Shown piece after piece: positions 8,838 to 16,575 of a DNA stretch of 64,000 nucleotides. The notes beneath the pieces are model-generated. The model saw only the letters and a list, made by a program, of their open reading frames with translations. It was not told the origin of the DNA and searched no databases. Source of the stretch: Ruminococcus sp. (GTDB taxonomy: Bacteria > Bacillota > Clostridia > Oscillospirales > Ruminococcaceae). The translations under genes were made by a program, and so were the position numbers. The stretch lies in the NCBI RefSeq assembly GCF_017549005.1, contig NZ_JAFYYT010000047.1:62001-126000 (forward strand), given 5' to 3'. Each line of letters starts with the position of its first letter. The stretch's first letter is position 1.

Positions 8838-9135
8838 ATGAATAAGACCTCCTTTGATTTAGTCTGAACAAAACGCTGTTCATAAGGGGGCTGAAATGGG
8901 CCCAAATTAAACGGAAAACCGTTTAATAAGGAAAAAATAATTTTCAGTTTCGTATGGGTGCATAATTATGAACATATGTTCTTGTGAAGAACTCACAAAG
9001 CACAGATTAAATCATCGGACGTTTAAGCTGGACGGTTTTTTATTTTTTGGACGTTGAGAACGCCGTCCCCTACAAAAAATTGATGTATAAAAATAAAAAA
9101 GGACGACTAATAGTCGTCCGCACATTATAATAAGT
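8838..9135. other. Non-coding flank of the phage module
   Basis: About 300 bases without a supported gene. It holds a perfect palindrome TTAAACGG-AAA-CCGTTTAA (8907-8926 region), a GGACG/CGTCC repeat near 9049-9068 and the hairpin GGACGACTA/TAGTCGTCC at 9101-9119. The last two resemble short dispersed hairpins common in clostridial intergenic DNA. No promoter for the phage operon could be placed with confidence. Confidence 0.5.
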
Positions 9136-9163
9136 ATAAAAAAGGACTGCCGAAGCAGTCCTA
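9136..9163 (-). terminator. Terminator of the ECF S-component gene
   Basis: Stem AGGACTGC/GCAGTCCT (9143-9150 with 9155-9162), CGAA loop, followed on the minus strand by a T-run. Confidence 0.9.
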
Positions 9164-9166
9164 ATA

Positions 9167-9691
9167 TCATATGCGCTTTTTCAGTCCCGATTTGTCAAAT
9201 GCAGCCGCTGTTGCTATGAAAAGTACAGAGCTTGCAGCTACCTGTATGGCGTAAAACGGGGTCTGGCTGAATGCCGCTATTATTGCTCCCTTATTGAAGC
9301 CGCCTGCCATGACGGTTCCCTCATAGAGGCTGTAGCCGACTACGCAGACTATGAGAGAGGGGAGTATTCCCAGTATGTTCCGCAGAGTGAGTATCTTTTC
9401 GCTCTTGTTCGTGAAAAACAGCGCTGTTACGGCTTTTATCACTATGGTCGCAGGTATCCACACAGGAAAGCCCGTAAGACCGTCCGCAAGAGCTCCGCCT
9501 ATCATTCCTGCCGCTACTGCGTAGGGCGTGGGGAGCATACAAGCCGCTAAATAGATAAATCCGTCGCCTGCATGGGTGTAGCCTGCACCTGTGGGTACGT
9601 GAATATACGCTGTAAATACGAATATCAGCGCCGAAAACAGTCCTGTCAGGACTAAACGCTTTATCTTGTCATTCTGAGCTGTCCGTGTCAT
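9167..9691 (-). CDS. ECF transporter S component-like membrane protein
   Basis: 174 residues with about five hydrophobic helices. The segment YTHAGDGFIYLAACMLP after the first helix is the signature seen in TIGR04002-type integral membrane proteins, related to vitamin-binding S components of energy-coupling factor transporters, which dock on a shared EcfAAT module encoded elsewhere. The substrate cannot be read from the sequence, and no riboswitch was found in the short leader. RBS AAAGGAG; single-gene unit with its own promoter and terminator. Confidence 0.75.
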   Translation of the reverse strand: MTRTAQNDKIKRLVLTGLFSALIFVFTAYIHVPTGAGYTHAGDGFIYLAACMLPTPYAVAAGMIGGALADGLTGFPVWIPATIVIKAVTALFFTNKSEKILTLRNILGILPSLIVCVVGYSLYEGTVMAGGFNKGAIIAAFSQTPFYAIQVAASSVLFIATAAAFDKSGLKKRI

Positions 9692-9740
9692 TGATAACCG
9701 CTCCTTTATCTACTAAATTCCTATGTATTAGGTTGAATTT

Positions 9741-9769
9741 ATTATAGCACGGTATTACGTATTTTTCAA
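9741..9769 (-). promoter_or_regulatory. Promoter of the ECF S-component gene
   Basis: TTGAAA (9764-9769) and TATAAT (9741-9746) on the minus strand with a 17-base spacer. Confidence 0.75.
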
Positions 9770-9843
9770 GCGCAATTATGCACAATCTTTGTGAGCGTCA
9801 ACTGCGTTTTTGTGGTGCGGGTGACGTATAGGGGGAGGCTTTT

Positions 9844-9961
9844 ACGGGGTATAGGTTTTTCTTTCGGAACGCCGAGGGTGACTCCCTGTAGTGCAGGGAG
9901 ATGTCCGTAGGACAGAGGGTACGTCTGCCTGTCAGGCGCGGCGTTACCTATATATTTACGG
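9844..9961. repeat. Remnant copy of the palindromic repeat family
   Basis: The core at about 9880-9932 (CTCCCTGTAGTGCAGGGAG then ATGTCCGTAGGACAGAGGG) is closely similar to part of the element at 56226-56567. It is enclosed by imperfect inverted arms, TATAGGT...AACGCCG on the left and CGGCGTTACCTATA on the right. Here no clear terminator stem encloses it, unlike the other two copies. Confidence 0.6.
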
Positions 9962-10020
9962 TGATATAACATGAGCTGCAGGCGCACACTGTGAGCCCCT
10001 TCTAATCACTAATAACTGAA

Positions 10021-10049
10021 AAGGGCAGGCTCAAAGCCTGCCCTTTTTA
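10021..10049 (-). terminator. Terminator of cellobiose phosphorylase gene
   Basis: Eleven-base perfect stem AAGGGCAGGCT/AGCCTGCCCTT with loop CAA (10021-10045). It lies immediately after the stop codon on the minus strand, with AAAGG on one side and a T-run on the other. Confidence 0.85.
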
Positions 10050-12536
10050 TTAGCCCATTATAATTTCAACTTCGTGTGTGCCGCCATTGCATACAGGGAT
10101 AACACATCCCTCTACTGCCTTGCCGTCAACTGTCATAGACTTTACGCCCTTGCATACGTGCGAGGGGTTCTTGACTGTGATGTTGAAGGTTGCTCCTCTG
10201 AACTTACGAACTGCTGTGAAGCCGTCCCACTCGTGAGGAATGGAAGGATCTACCTTGAGTCCGTCAAATACAGGCTGTACACCGAGAATGTACTGCGATA
10301 TAGCTACCATGTTCCATGCAGCTGTACCTGTGAGCCATGAGTTCTTGCCCTGACCGAAGTTCTTTGCGTCCTTACCGCCGATCATCTGACCGTATACGTA
10401 AGGTTCTGTCTTGTGGATATCAGATGTCTCCTCTGTGAATGCAGGAGCTATCTTGCTGTAGTACTCGAATGCCTTGTCGCCTCTGCCTGCGTAAGCTTCA
10501 GCACAGATTATCCATGCGTTGTTGTGTGTGAAGATACCTGCGTTCTCCTTGTATCCGCCGGGATATGTGGAGATCTCACCGTACTGGATATAGTACTTTG
10601 TGAATGCAGGGTTATTGAGAACGAGACCAAACTCGCAGTTGAGGTACTTGTCGATAGAGTTGAGGGTCTTGATATCTGCGCCCTGATCCTTGCCTATCTC
10701 TGACATTACTGCGAAGCCCTGTGGTTCGATGAATATCTTACCCTCTTCGCACTCCTTGGAGCCCATCTTCTCGCCGTTTGCGTCGTAAGCTCTGATGAAC
10801 CAGTCACCGTCGAATGCGGATTCCATAACGTTCTTCTTCATCTTGTCAATCTCAGCCTGAGCCTTTGCAGCTTCGTCCTTCTTGCCGAGGTGCTCGAGAA
10901 TGCCTACGAATGCAGGACCTGTGTATGTGAAGAGCGCTGCAACGAATGCGGACTCGGCAACCTTTGAGTAGCCGCCCTCTGCTGCAAATTTGGGATTGGT
11001 GTAGGTCTGGAAGGACTCACCCGGTGTGTCTGAGAAGCATGAGAGGTTGATACAGTCGTTCCAGTCAGCTCTCATTGCAAGCGGGAGACCGTGAGGTCCG
11101 AGGTTGTTTACGATATGATAGAAGGAAACGTTGAGGTGCTCGAGCATTGTGTGCTTGCCGTTCGGATCGTCGTCGAAAGGAACGTTTGCGTCGAGAATGC
11201 CCCAGTCGCCTGTCTCCTTGATATATGCTGCAACAGAAAGTATCATCCAGAGCGGATCGTCTGAGAAGTCGCCGCCGATATCAGCGTTGCCCTTCTTTGT
11301 AAGTGGCTGGTACTGGTGGTAGCAGCCGCCGTCTGAAAGCTGTGTTGAAGCGATGTCGATAAGTCTCTCTCTTGCACGCTCGGGTATCTGGTGTACAAAT
11401 CCGAGGATATCCTGGTTGGAATCACGGAAGCCCATTCCGCGTCCGATACCGCTCTCGAAGTAAGAAGCGGAACGTGAAAGGTTGAATGTTACCATACACT
11501 GATACTGGTTCCAGATATTTACCATTCTGTTTACCTTGTCATCAGGTGTGTTTACATTGAAGATAGAAAGAAGCTCTTCCCATGTATTGCGGAGCTCCTC
11601 AAGTCCGGCTGCAACCTTTTCGGGAGTGTTGTACTTCTCAATCATTGCATAAGCCTTTTCCTTGTTGAGTACCCATGACTCTCTTGTAAGAAGGTTTGCA
11701 GGCTTTTCAGCTGCGAACTTCTTGTCCTGGGGGTTCTCGGCATAGCCGAGGATATAGATGAGAGTCTTTGACTCGCCGGGAGCGAGAGTTACCTTCTTGT
11801 AGTGAGAAGCTACAGGCGACCAGCCGTCTGCAAATGAGTTTGCAGGCTTGTCTGCCTTTACTGTCTCAGGATTCTCCCAGCCGTTGTAGATGCTTCCGAG
11901 GAAGGAATCACGGTCTGTATCGTAGCCGTCGATAGTATCGTTGACAGTATAGAATGCGTAGTGGTTACGTCTGTCTCTGTACTCTGTTACATGGTAGATA
12001 GTTGAGCCTTCGATCTCAACACGGCCTGTGGAGAAGTTTCTCTGGAAGTTTGTGCAGTCGTCCTGTGCGTCCCAGAGACACCATTCAGCTATTGAGAAGA
12101 TAGAGAAGCTCTTTGTCTCCTTGCCCTCGTTTGTGAGGACTACCTGCTGAACTTCGCCGTCGTAGTTCTGAGGAACGAAGAATGTTACCTCAGCCTTGAG
12201 GTCGTTCTTCTTACCTGTGATAACTGTGTAGCCCATACCGTGACGGCACTCGTATGAATCGAGAGCTGTCTTTACAGGCGACCAGCCGGGGTTCCAGATG
12301 GTACCGTTGTCGTTGATATAGAAATAACGTCCGCCCATATCAAGAGGCACGTTGTTGTAGCGGTAACGAGTGATACGTCTGAGGCGGGCGTCCTTGTAGA
12401 AGCAGTAGCCGCCTGCTGTATTTGAGATAAGTGAGAAAAATCCCTGATTGCCGAGGTAGTTTATCCACGGATAGGGAGTCTTTGGGGAATTGATAACATA
12501 TTCCTTTTTAGAGTCGTCAAAAAATCCGAACTTCAT
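10050..12536 (-). CDS. Cellobiose phosphorylase (GH94)
   Basis: 828 residues, full length for the family. The N-terminus ([15 protein letters not shown], then [10 protein letters not shown] and [20 protein letters not shown]) is nearly that of known clostridial cellobiose phosphorylases. Asp491 in RADWNDC occupies the place of the family's general acid. The enzyme splits cellobiose with phosphate to glucose 1-phosphate and glucose in the cytoplasm, saving ATP in cellulose users. No signal peptide, as expected. RBS AAAGGAG eight bases before ATG; monocistronic with promoter at 12593-12621 and terminator at 10021. Confidence 0.95.
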   Translation of the reverse strand: MKFGFFDDSKKEYVINSPKTPYPWINYLGNQGFFSLISNTAGGYCFYKDARLRRITRYRYNNVPLDMGGRYFYINDNGTIWNPGWSPVKTALDSYECRHGMGYTVITGKKNDLKAEVTFFVPQNYDGEVQQVVLTNEGKETKSFSIFSIAEWCLWDAQDDCTNFQRNFSTGRVEIEGSTIYHVTEYRDRRNHYAFYTVNDTIDGYDTDRDSFLGSIYNGWENPETVKADKPANSFADGWSPVASHYKKVTLAPGESKTLIYILGYAENPQDKKFAAEKPANLLTRESWVLNKEKAYAMIEKYNTPEKVAAGLEELRNTWEELLSIFNVNTPDDKVNRMVNIWNQYQCMVTFNLSRSASYFESGIGRGMGFRDSNQDILGFVHQIPERARERLIDIASTQLSDGGCYHQYQPLTKKGNADIGGDFSDDPLWMILSVAAYIKETGDWGILDANVPFDDDPNGKHTMLEHLNVSFYHIVNNLGPHGLPLAMRADWNDCINLSCFSDTPGESFQTYTNPKFAAEGGYSKVAESAFVAALFTYTGPAFVGILEHLGKKDEAAKAQAEIDKMKKNVMESAFDGDWFIRAYDANGEKMGSKECEEGKIFIEPQGFAVMSEIGKDQGADIKTLNSIDKYLNCEFGLVLNNPAFTKYYIQYGEISTYPGGYKENAGIFTHNNAWIICAEAYAGRGDKAFEYYSKIAPAFTEETSDIHKTEPYVYGQMIGGKDAKNFGQGKNSWLTGTAAWNMVAISQYILGVQPVFDGLKVDPSIPHEWDGFTAVRKFRGATFNITVKNPSHVCKGVKSMTVDGKAVEGCVIPVCNGGTHEVEIIMG

Positions 12537-12592
12537 AATTTTACTCCTTTATTTTTGGTGACAAAAGCGGTTTGAAAAATCGCATTTACACT

Positions 12593-12621
12593 ATTATACC
12601 ATATAATGAATTATAATACAA
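12593..12621 (-). promoter_or_regulatory. Promoter of cellobiose phosphorylase gene
   Basis: TTGTAT (12616-12621), 17 bases, TATAAT (12593-12598) on the minus strand. The remaining intergenic DNA up to 12871 is AT-rich and holds only one small hairpin (CCTGCAAT/ATTGCAGG near 12728-12750) and no supported gene. Confidence 0.7.
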
Positions 12622-12871
12622 TAGATTATGCAAAAATTGCTATGTATTTTTTTCAAGTCGTTTTTTGTGCATTTTGTTATAAAATTCATCGAAAAATGCG
12701 GAAAGTTCCTCAATTGCTGTGTGGAACACCTGCAATATGTTCATTGCAGGTTTCAGGAAAGGCGTACAGCCTGTTTTCGGATTCGCAGCTTTTCTCGCGG
12801 AGAACTTACGCATATGCAGCTTGTCATAGCAATAACTTTTGATTAATTGTTGCAAATTAACAAAATATTTG

Positions 12872-12900
12872 TTGACTTGTAAATAAAAATACGATATAAT
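12872..12900 (+). promoter_or_regulatory. Promoter of the LRR zinc-ribbon gene
   Basis: TTGACT (12872-12877), 17-base spacer, TATAAT (12895-12900). Confidence 0.85.
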
Positions 12901-12961
12901 AATATAAACTGGAGAATTATCGGAATCGGTTCATTTCATTGCTGAAAGAAGGTGGAGCATA

Positions 12962-14110
12962 ATGTTTGTACAGGGAAAATGCTATAAATGCGGCGGATTT
13001 CTTGCCGTCGACGATAAGGAGGACGCTTCTGTATGCCCGTTCTGCAAAAAGCCCTTTATCGTTGAAAAGGCTGTAAACTGCTTCAACGAAACAGCTCCTC
13101 AGGATATTGACTTGAAGATCACTCCCTACAATTATGACAGCGACTTCGTTGTGGAGAGAAGCGTTCTGATACGCTATAACGGTTATACGAAAAGCGATGT
13201 AAGGATACCCGACGGTATCACGGTCATAGGTGAAAACGCTTTTCAGGGCATGAATAATATCGAGTCGGTGTATATTCCCGACGGTGTGGAGATAATCAGC
13301 GAGGGCGCCTTTGCAGGCTGTAAGAACCTGCGGTCTGTCCGTATCCCCGAAAGCGTCGAAACGGTCGACAGAGATGTTTTTAACGGCTGCGTGGGACTGA
13401 AAGAGGTCAGGTTCCCTGACAGTATAAAAAATATCGAAGCAAGCGCCCTTACAGGCTGTACAAGCCTCGAATCGGTGAATATCCCTCATGGGATAGAGCT
13501 TCTCCCGTGGCGTATCTTTGAGGGCTGCACGAGCCTTAAATATATCGTTATCCCTCAGAGAGTGAAGACTATCGAGGACTTTGCCTTTGCGGAGTGTACA
13601 GCTCTTGAGGATATCATGTTCGAGTGTTTGCACCCGGACGGCGGTGAACCCGAGGGAGTTTTCAGAATAGGTATGAATGCGTTCAGAAACTGCAAAAGCC
13701 TAAGCAGCATAAATATTCCCAGTACAGTAAAATATATCGGAAATCAGGCTTTCAGGGGCTGCTCTAAGCTGAAAAAGCTGAATATTCCCGAAAGCGTGAA
13801 AGCTATCTATCCTCTTGCCTTTGCGGACTGTACAGACCTCGAGTTTGTATCGTTTGCAGGGGACACGGAGCTCTACAGAGGAAGCAATCCGTATAAGTTC
13901 GAGAAAAACTCGGCTACCTTCCATAACTGCCCTAAGCTTGTGAATGTAGAGTACAATATGCTCCAGAAGAATTACTGGGCTTTCCCTGCGTATAATAAGG
14001 CTCAGGAGCCGATAAATATGGACATCGGCAGGTGCAGGCACTGCGGCGGCGAGTTCAGAGGCATATTTGATAAAGTATGCTCAGTCTGCAAGACGCCTAA
14101 GGATTATTGA
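12962..14110 (+). CDS. Leucine-rich repeat (BspA-type) protein with terminal zinc ribbons
   Basis: 382 residues, no signal peptide. An N-terminal zinc ribbon (CYKCGG ... CPFCKK) is followed by about eight BspA/LRR_5 repeats of the form IPDGVEIISEGAFAGCKNLRSV spread over residues 75-320, and a C-terminal second zinc ribbon (CRHCGG ... CSVCKT). Secreted BspA proteins bind surfaces, but this one appears cytoplasmic and is more likely a protein-interaction scaffold. Function unknown. RBS AAGGTGG before ATG at 12962; own promoter, and terminator at 14117 that is interrupted by an inserted palindromic element. Confidence 0.75.
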   Translation: MFVQGKCYKCGGFLAVDDKEDASVCPFCKKPFIVEKAVNCFNETAPQDIDLKITPYNYDSDFVVERSVLIRYNGYTKSDVRIPDGITVIGENAFQGMNNIESVYIPDGVEIISEGAFAGCKNLRSVRIPESVETVDRDVFNGCVGLKEVRFPDSIKNIEASALTGCTSLESVNIPHGIELLPWRIFEGCTSLKYIVIPQRVKTIEDFAFAECTALEDIMFECLHPDGGEPEGVFRIGMNAFRNCKSLSSINIPSTVKYIGNQAFRGCSKLKKLNIPESVKAIYPLAFADCTDLEFVSFAGDTELYRGSNPYKFEKNSATFHNCPKLVNVEYNMLQKNYWAFPAYNKAQEPINMDIGRCRHCGGEFRGIFDKVCSVCKTPKDY

Positions 14111-14116
14111 GAAAAT

Positions 14117-14318
14117 AAGCTCCCTCAGATTATATGTGTGATACGCATAGAGAAGTATTTGTGAGATTTATTGAGGAAAACCCTTTTGAAAAAGGGTTTC
14201 CCCAACAGGGACCTGTCCCCTCTGTCAGAGGGAACCTTTCCTCAGAAAGGTTTCTCCCGGTAAGTCCCATATATACTTCTTTACGAGTATCGCACATAAA
14301 TCCTGAGGGAGCTTTTTA
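14117..14318 (+). terminator. Rho-independent terminator with an element in its loop
   Basis: The 12-bp perfect stem AAGCTCCCTCAG (14117-14128) and CTGAGGGAGCTT (14303-14314), followed by a T-run, would make an ordinary terminator if the 174 bases between the arms were absent. The enclosed DNA is itself palindromic, so the arms can still be brought together. Confidence 0.8.
14129..14302. mobile_element. Palindromic MITE-like element, copy 1
   Basis: 174 bases with imperfect terminal inverted repeats: left TATGTGTGATACGCATAGAG, right (reverse complement) TATGTGCGATACTCGTAAAG. Inside are two further hairpins, AACCCTTTT/AAAAGGGTT and AACCTTTC/GAAAGGTT, separated by a GGGACCTGTCCCCTCTGTC stretch. 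It encodes nothing. The same sequence in reverse orientation is found at 56226-56567. Known non-autonomous elements or REP-type palindromes are the nearest comparison. Confidence 0.7.
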
Positions 14319-14329
14319 TGTTTTCGGTA

Positions 14330-14794
14330 TCAGCAGTTTTTCAGATATTCTCTGACTCTTTCAAATATTATCGTTTTCATTTTCCCTTGTGCGATGTTTT
14401 CGGGAAGTTTGTCGATAGGGAAGAAGTCCTGCTCGAAGGCTTCCTCTTTCTGTACTTTCATTTTGCCTGAGAAGTCACGGCATATATAAAGTATACCCGC
14501 AAGATATACCTGGTCGCCGTTTGGGTACTCATAGAAGGAGTCCTTTCCTGACAGTTCCATGAAGTATTCCAGCTTTCCGCATGAAAGCCCTGTTTCTTCA
14601 AGGACTTCCCTGCGCGCGCATTCCTCATAGCTCTCGCCAAGCTCCATTGAGCCTGCGGGATAGTCCCACCAGCCGTTGTCTGTGCGCCTGCCGAGAAGTA
14701 TCTCGTTTTTATCATTTATAAGTATTGCTCCTGCACCTGCCATGATAAGCGGTCTGCTGCCAAGAGCTTTGCGAAGTTCTGAAATGTAGCCCAT
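14330..14794 (-). CDS. Nudix hydrolase
   Basis: 154 residues from the ATG at 14794, chosen because AAGGAG lies just upstream and because a longer frame (to 14848) would contain the promoter -10 box. The Nudix box GX5EX7REUXEEXGU is complete (GSMELGESYEECARREVLEETGL region; glycine and the REVLEE residues all present). The family hydrolyses nucleoside diphosphates linked to another group; the substrate is not predictable here. DNGWWDYPAG just before the box resembles ADP-ribose/(d)NTP pyrophosphatases of Clostridia. Confidence 0.85.
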   Translation of the reverse strand: MGYISELRKALGSRPLIMAGAGAILINDKNEILLGRRTDNGWWDYPAGSMELGESYEECARREVLEETGLSCGKLEYFMELSGKDSFYEYPNGDQVYLAGILYICRDFSGKMKVQKEEAFEQDFFPIDKLPENIAQGKMKTIIFERVREYLKNC

Positions 14795-14825
14795 ATCTGT
14801 ACTCCTTGCTGCTGTGATCTGATCT

Positions 14826-14855
14826 ATTATATCATAATGCGGACGCAAATGTCAA
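14826..14855 (-). promoter_or_regulatory. Promoter of the Nudix gene
   Basis: TTGACA (14850-14855), 18 bases, TATAAT (14826-14831) on the minus strand. Confidence 0.8.
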
Positions 14856-14931
14856 TAAACAGAGGTATAAGTTGGGTTACAGATTATAGTGGAGGAGGGC
14901 TTAGGCGATATGTTTTTATGTATACAGCTCC

Positions 14932-14960
14932 TTGCGCTTATAATTAAAATATGATATAAT
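14932..14960 (+). promoter_or_regulatory. Promoter of the AbiH-like gene
   Basis: TTGCGC (14932-14937), 17 bases, TATAAT (14955-14960). Confidence 0.65.
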
Positions 14961-15007
14961 ATCCGTATGATCATCATAACAGACCGTAAAAGAGGAGAGG
15001 AGTAATA

Positions 15008-16147
15008 ATGTTCGGAGAATACACTAAAAATGAATTTGAAAGGCTGAACAGGCAGCGCAATATATTCGTCCTTGTGGGAAACGGTTTTGATATAGCTCTT
15101 CTGAATAAATACAAAGAAGGGAAAATGGCGAAAAAAACAACGAGCTATGTGGATTTTTACAATTACATAACCTATTATTCCCTGACAGACGAGAGGAATA
15201 TGCTTTACAAGAGACTGACCGAAAAGAAAAACGATAACATACAGAACTGGAGCGATTTTGAATTGGTTATCGATGAGCTGATAACGGAGTTTGTGACAGA
15301 CAGGAACGCAAACAAGCAGAATCTGGAGATGCTTGAAAAAGATGTTGACCGGTTCCAGGGACTTTTTACCCAGTTCCTGAATGATATCGTTGACGCTGAT
15401 GTTCTGCTTAAAGTCAACAGCGACGTTATGAGCAAAGAACTTGCAATGCAGTCTTTATCACAGTTTTTATTGGATTTAGATCATAAATCGTTATGGAAAC
15501 TAAAATTCCGAGCAAACACCTCTCATTATGATTTATTTGATTTTGTTTTTGCTAATTTCAACTATACATCTTTGCTGGATAATTATATTTATATGGATAA
15601 ATTTCAGTTTCAGCCTCATGGATATCGTACAGTAGATACCAATTTCACTTTTTATGTTGATGATTCTGATATCAATCCGACAGTTTGGTCGTCATATGTG
15701 TTGTGTGATGTGGTACATCCCCACGGAGTTCAGGATATACCGCGTTCCATGCTTTTCGGTATAGACTCTGCTGAGGACAAGACGCTTTTGCCGGAAAAGA
15801 ATATGGTAAAGTCATATCTGGCGCAGTATGCCAAGAAGTACTGCGATTATCTCGAAAAAGCCGATCTGTTTATAATCTACGGAATGTCATTCGGCAAAAA
15901 TGACGGCTGGTGGATGGACAATATCTTTGACAGACTGCTCAGTGAAACGGCAGAGCTTATCATCTACAGGTACGGAAACGAGACTGAGGAAGCCGTCAAG
16001 GAGCTGTTTATCGCTTCGTGCATCAGACATGAGTCAGCTCCGCAGGAGGACATTGAAAAAGTCAAAAACAACATTTATGTCGTGACTTTTACCGAGAATA
16101 ACACCTACTTCCTGGGACTTGAAAATAAAAACAGCACGTTTGCGTGA
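15008..16147 (+). CDS. AbiH-like abortive infection protein
   Basis: 379 residues. The opening NIFVLVGNGFDIALLNKYK and the following SYVDFYNY are the AbiH family signature (xxGNGFDxxxGxxTxYxDF). AbiH was found as a lactococcal single-gene abortive infection system; mechanism unknown. Later motifs IYGMSFGKNDGWW and HGVQDIP near 717-880 of the gene also fit the family, which returns to a Ser/Asp-rich C-terminal core. RBS GAGAGGAG before ATG. It stands alone between the Nudix gene and the T-box operon, outside the large integrated region. Confidence 0.8.
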   Translation: MFGEYTKNEFERLNRQRNIFVLVGNGFDIALLNKYKEGKMAKKTTSYVDFYNYITYYSLTDERNMLYKRLTEKKNDNIQNWSDFELVIDELITEFVTDRNANKQNLEMLEKDVDRFQGLFTQFLNDIVDADVLLKVNSDVMSKELAMQSLSQFLLDLDHKSLWKLKFRANTSHYDLFDFVFANFNYTSLLDNYIYMDKFQFQPHGYRTVDTNFTFYVDDSDINPTVWSSYVLCDVVHPHGVQDIPRSMLFGIDSAEDKTLLPEKNMVKSYLAQYAKKYCDYLEKADLFIIYGMSFGKNDGWWMDNIFDRLLSETAELIIYRYGNETEEAVKELFIASCIRHESAPQEDIEKVKNNIYVVTFTENNTYFLGLENKNSTFA

Positions 16148-16187
16148 TAACTGACAGGAGATCGACGTGACTTTTTTCAAAAAGGGC

Positions 16188-16216
16188 TTGACAAATGCGT
16201 TTCTGTATGATATAAT
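16188..16216 (+). promoter_or_regulatory. Promoter of the T-box operon
   Basis: TTGACA (16188-16193), exactly 17 bases, TATAAT (16211-16216). Confidence 0.9.
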
Positions 16217-16221
16217 GCAAA

Positions 16222-16489
16222 CATAAGCTATGAGGAAGACAAGCAAGGTATCGCCAATGTCTACAGAGAGCCGACGGTGGGTGCGAGTCGGTGATAAGCA
16301 ATGCTGTGTATCCCTTCTGAGCCGAAGTGCTGAAAGTTGTCAGTAAGCGCTTCCGTGATTCTGCGTGAATGAATAGGACTTGCTGGAGTCTGAAGTGGTG
16401 TTACGCAATAGCGGCACAATTTGAGTGGTACCGCGGGTGATCAGTTAATGATACTCGTCTCAAAGAAAAATCTTTGAGACGGGTTTTTT
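16222..16489 (+). promoter_or_regulatory. T-box leader upstream of an acyl-CoA ligase gene
   Basis: The antiterminator bulge TGGTACCGCGGG at 16426-16437 is the T-box hallmark that pairs with the uncharged tRNA acceptor end. Stem I includes AGAGAG and the hairpin CCGAC/GTCGG at about 16271-16291. The terminator CTCGTCTCAAAGA/TCTTTGAGACGGG with T-run lies at 16454-16488. The 3' side of the specifier loop appears to be GTATC (16308-16312), between CTGT and CCTT stem strands. Possible specifier codons are ATC (Ile), GTA (Val) or TAT (Tyr); the base after ATC is C rather than the usual purine, so I leave this open. Confidence 0.92.
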
Positions 16490-16575
16490 GTTTTTCGCGG
16501 CAAAGGACAGCGGCAGTAGTTTTTCTGCGCCAGTTTCATTTTCCAGTAATAAACAGTTTTAAAGGAGAGATTATT

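Noticed and set aside
9101-9119. GGACGACTA hairpin as a mobile element end or terminator of the phage operon
   Set aside because: It is a short hairpin of a common intergenic type, on the wrong side of the phage operon to end it.
16474-16575. N-terminal extension of the acyl-CoA ligase starting at 16474
   Set aside because: It would begin inside the T-box terminator, and AAAGGAG directly precedes the ATG at 16576.
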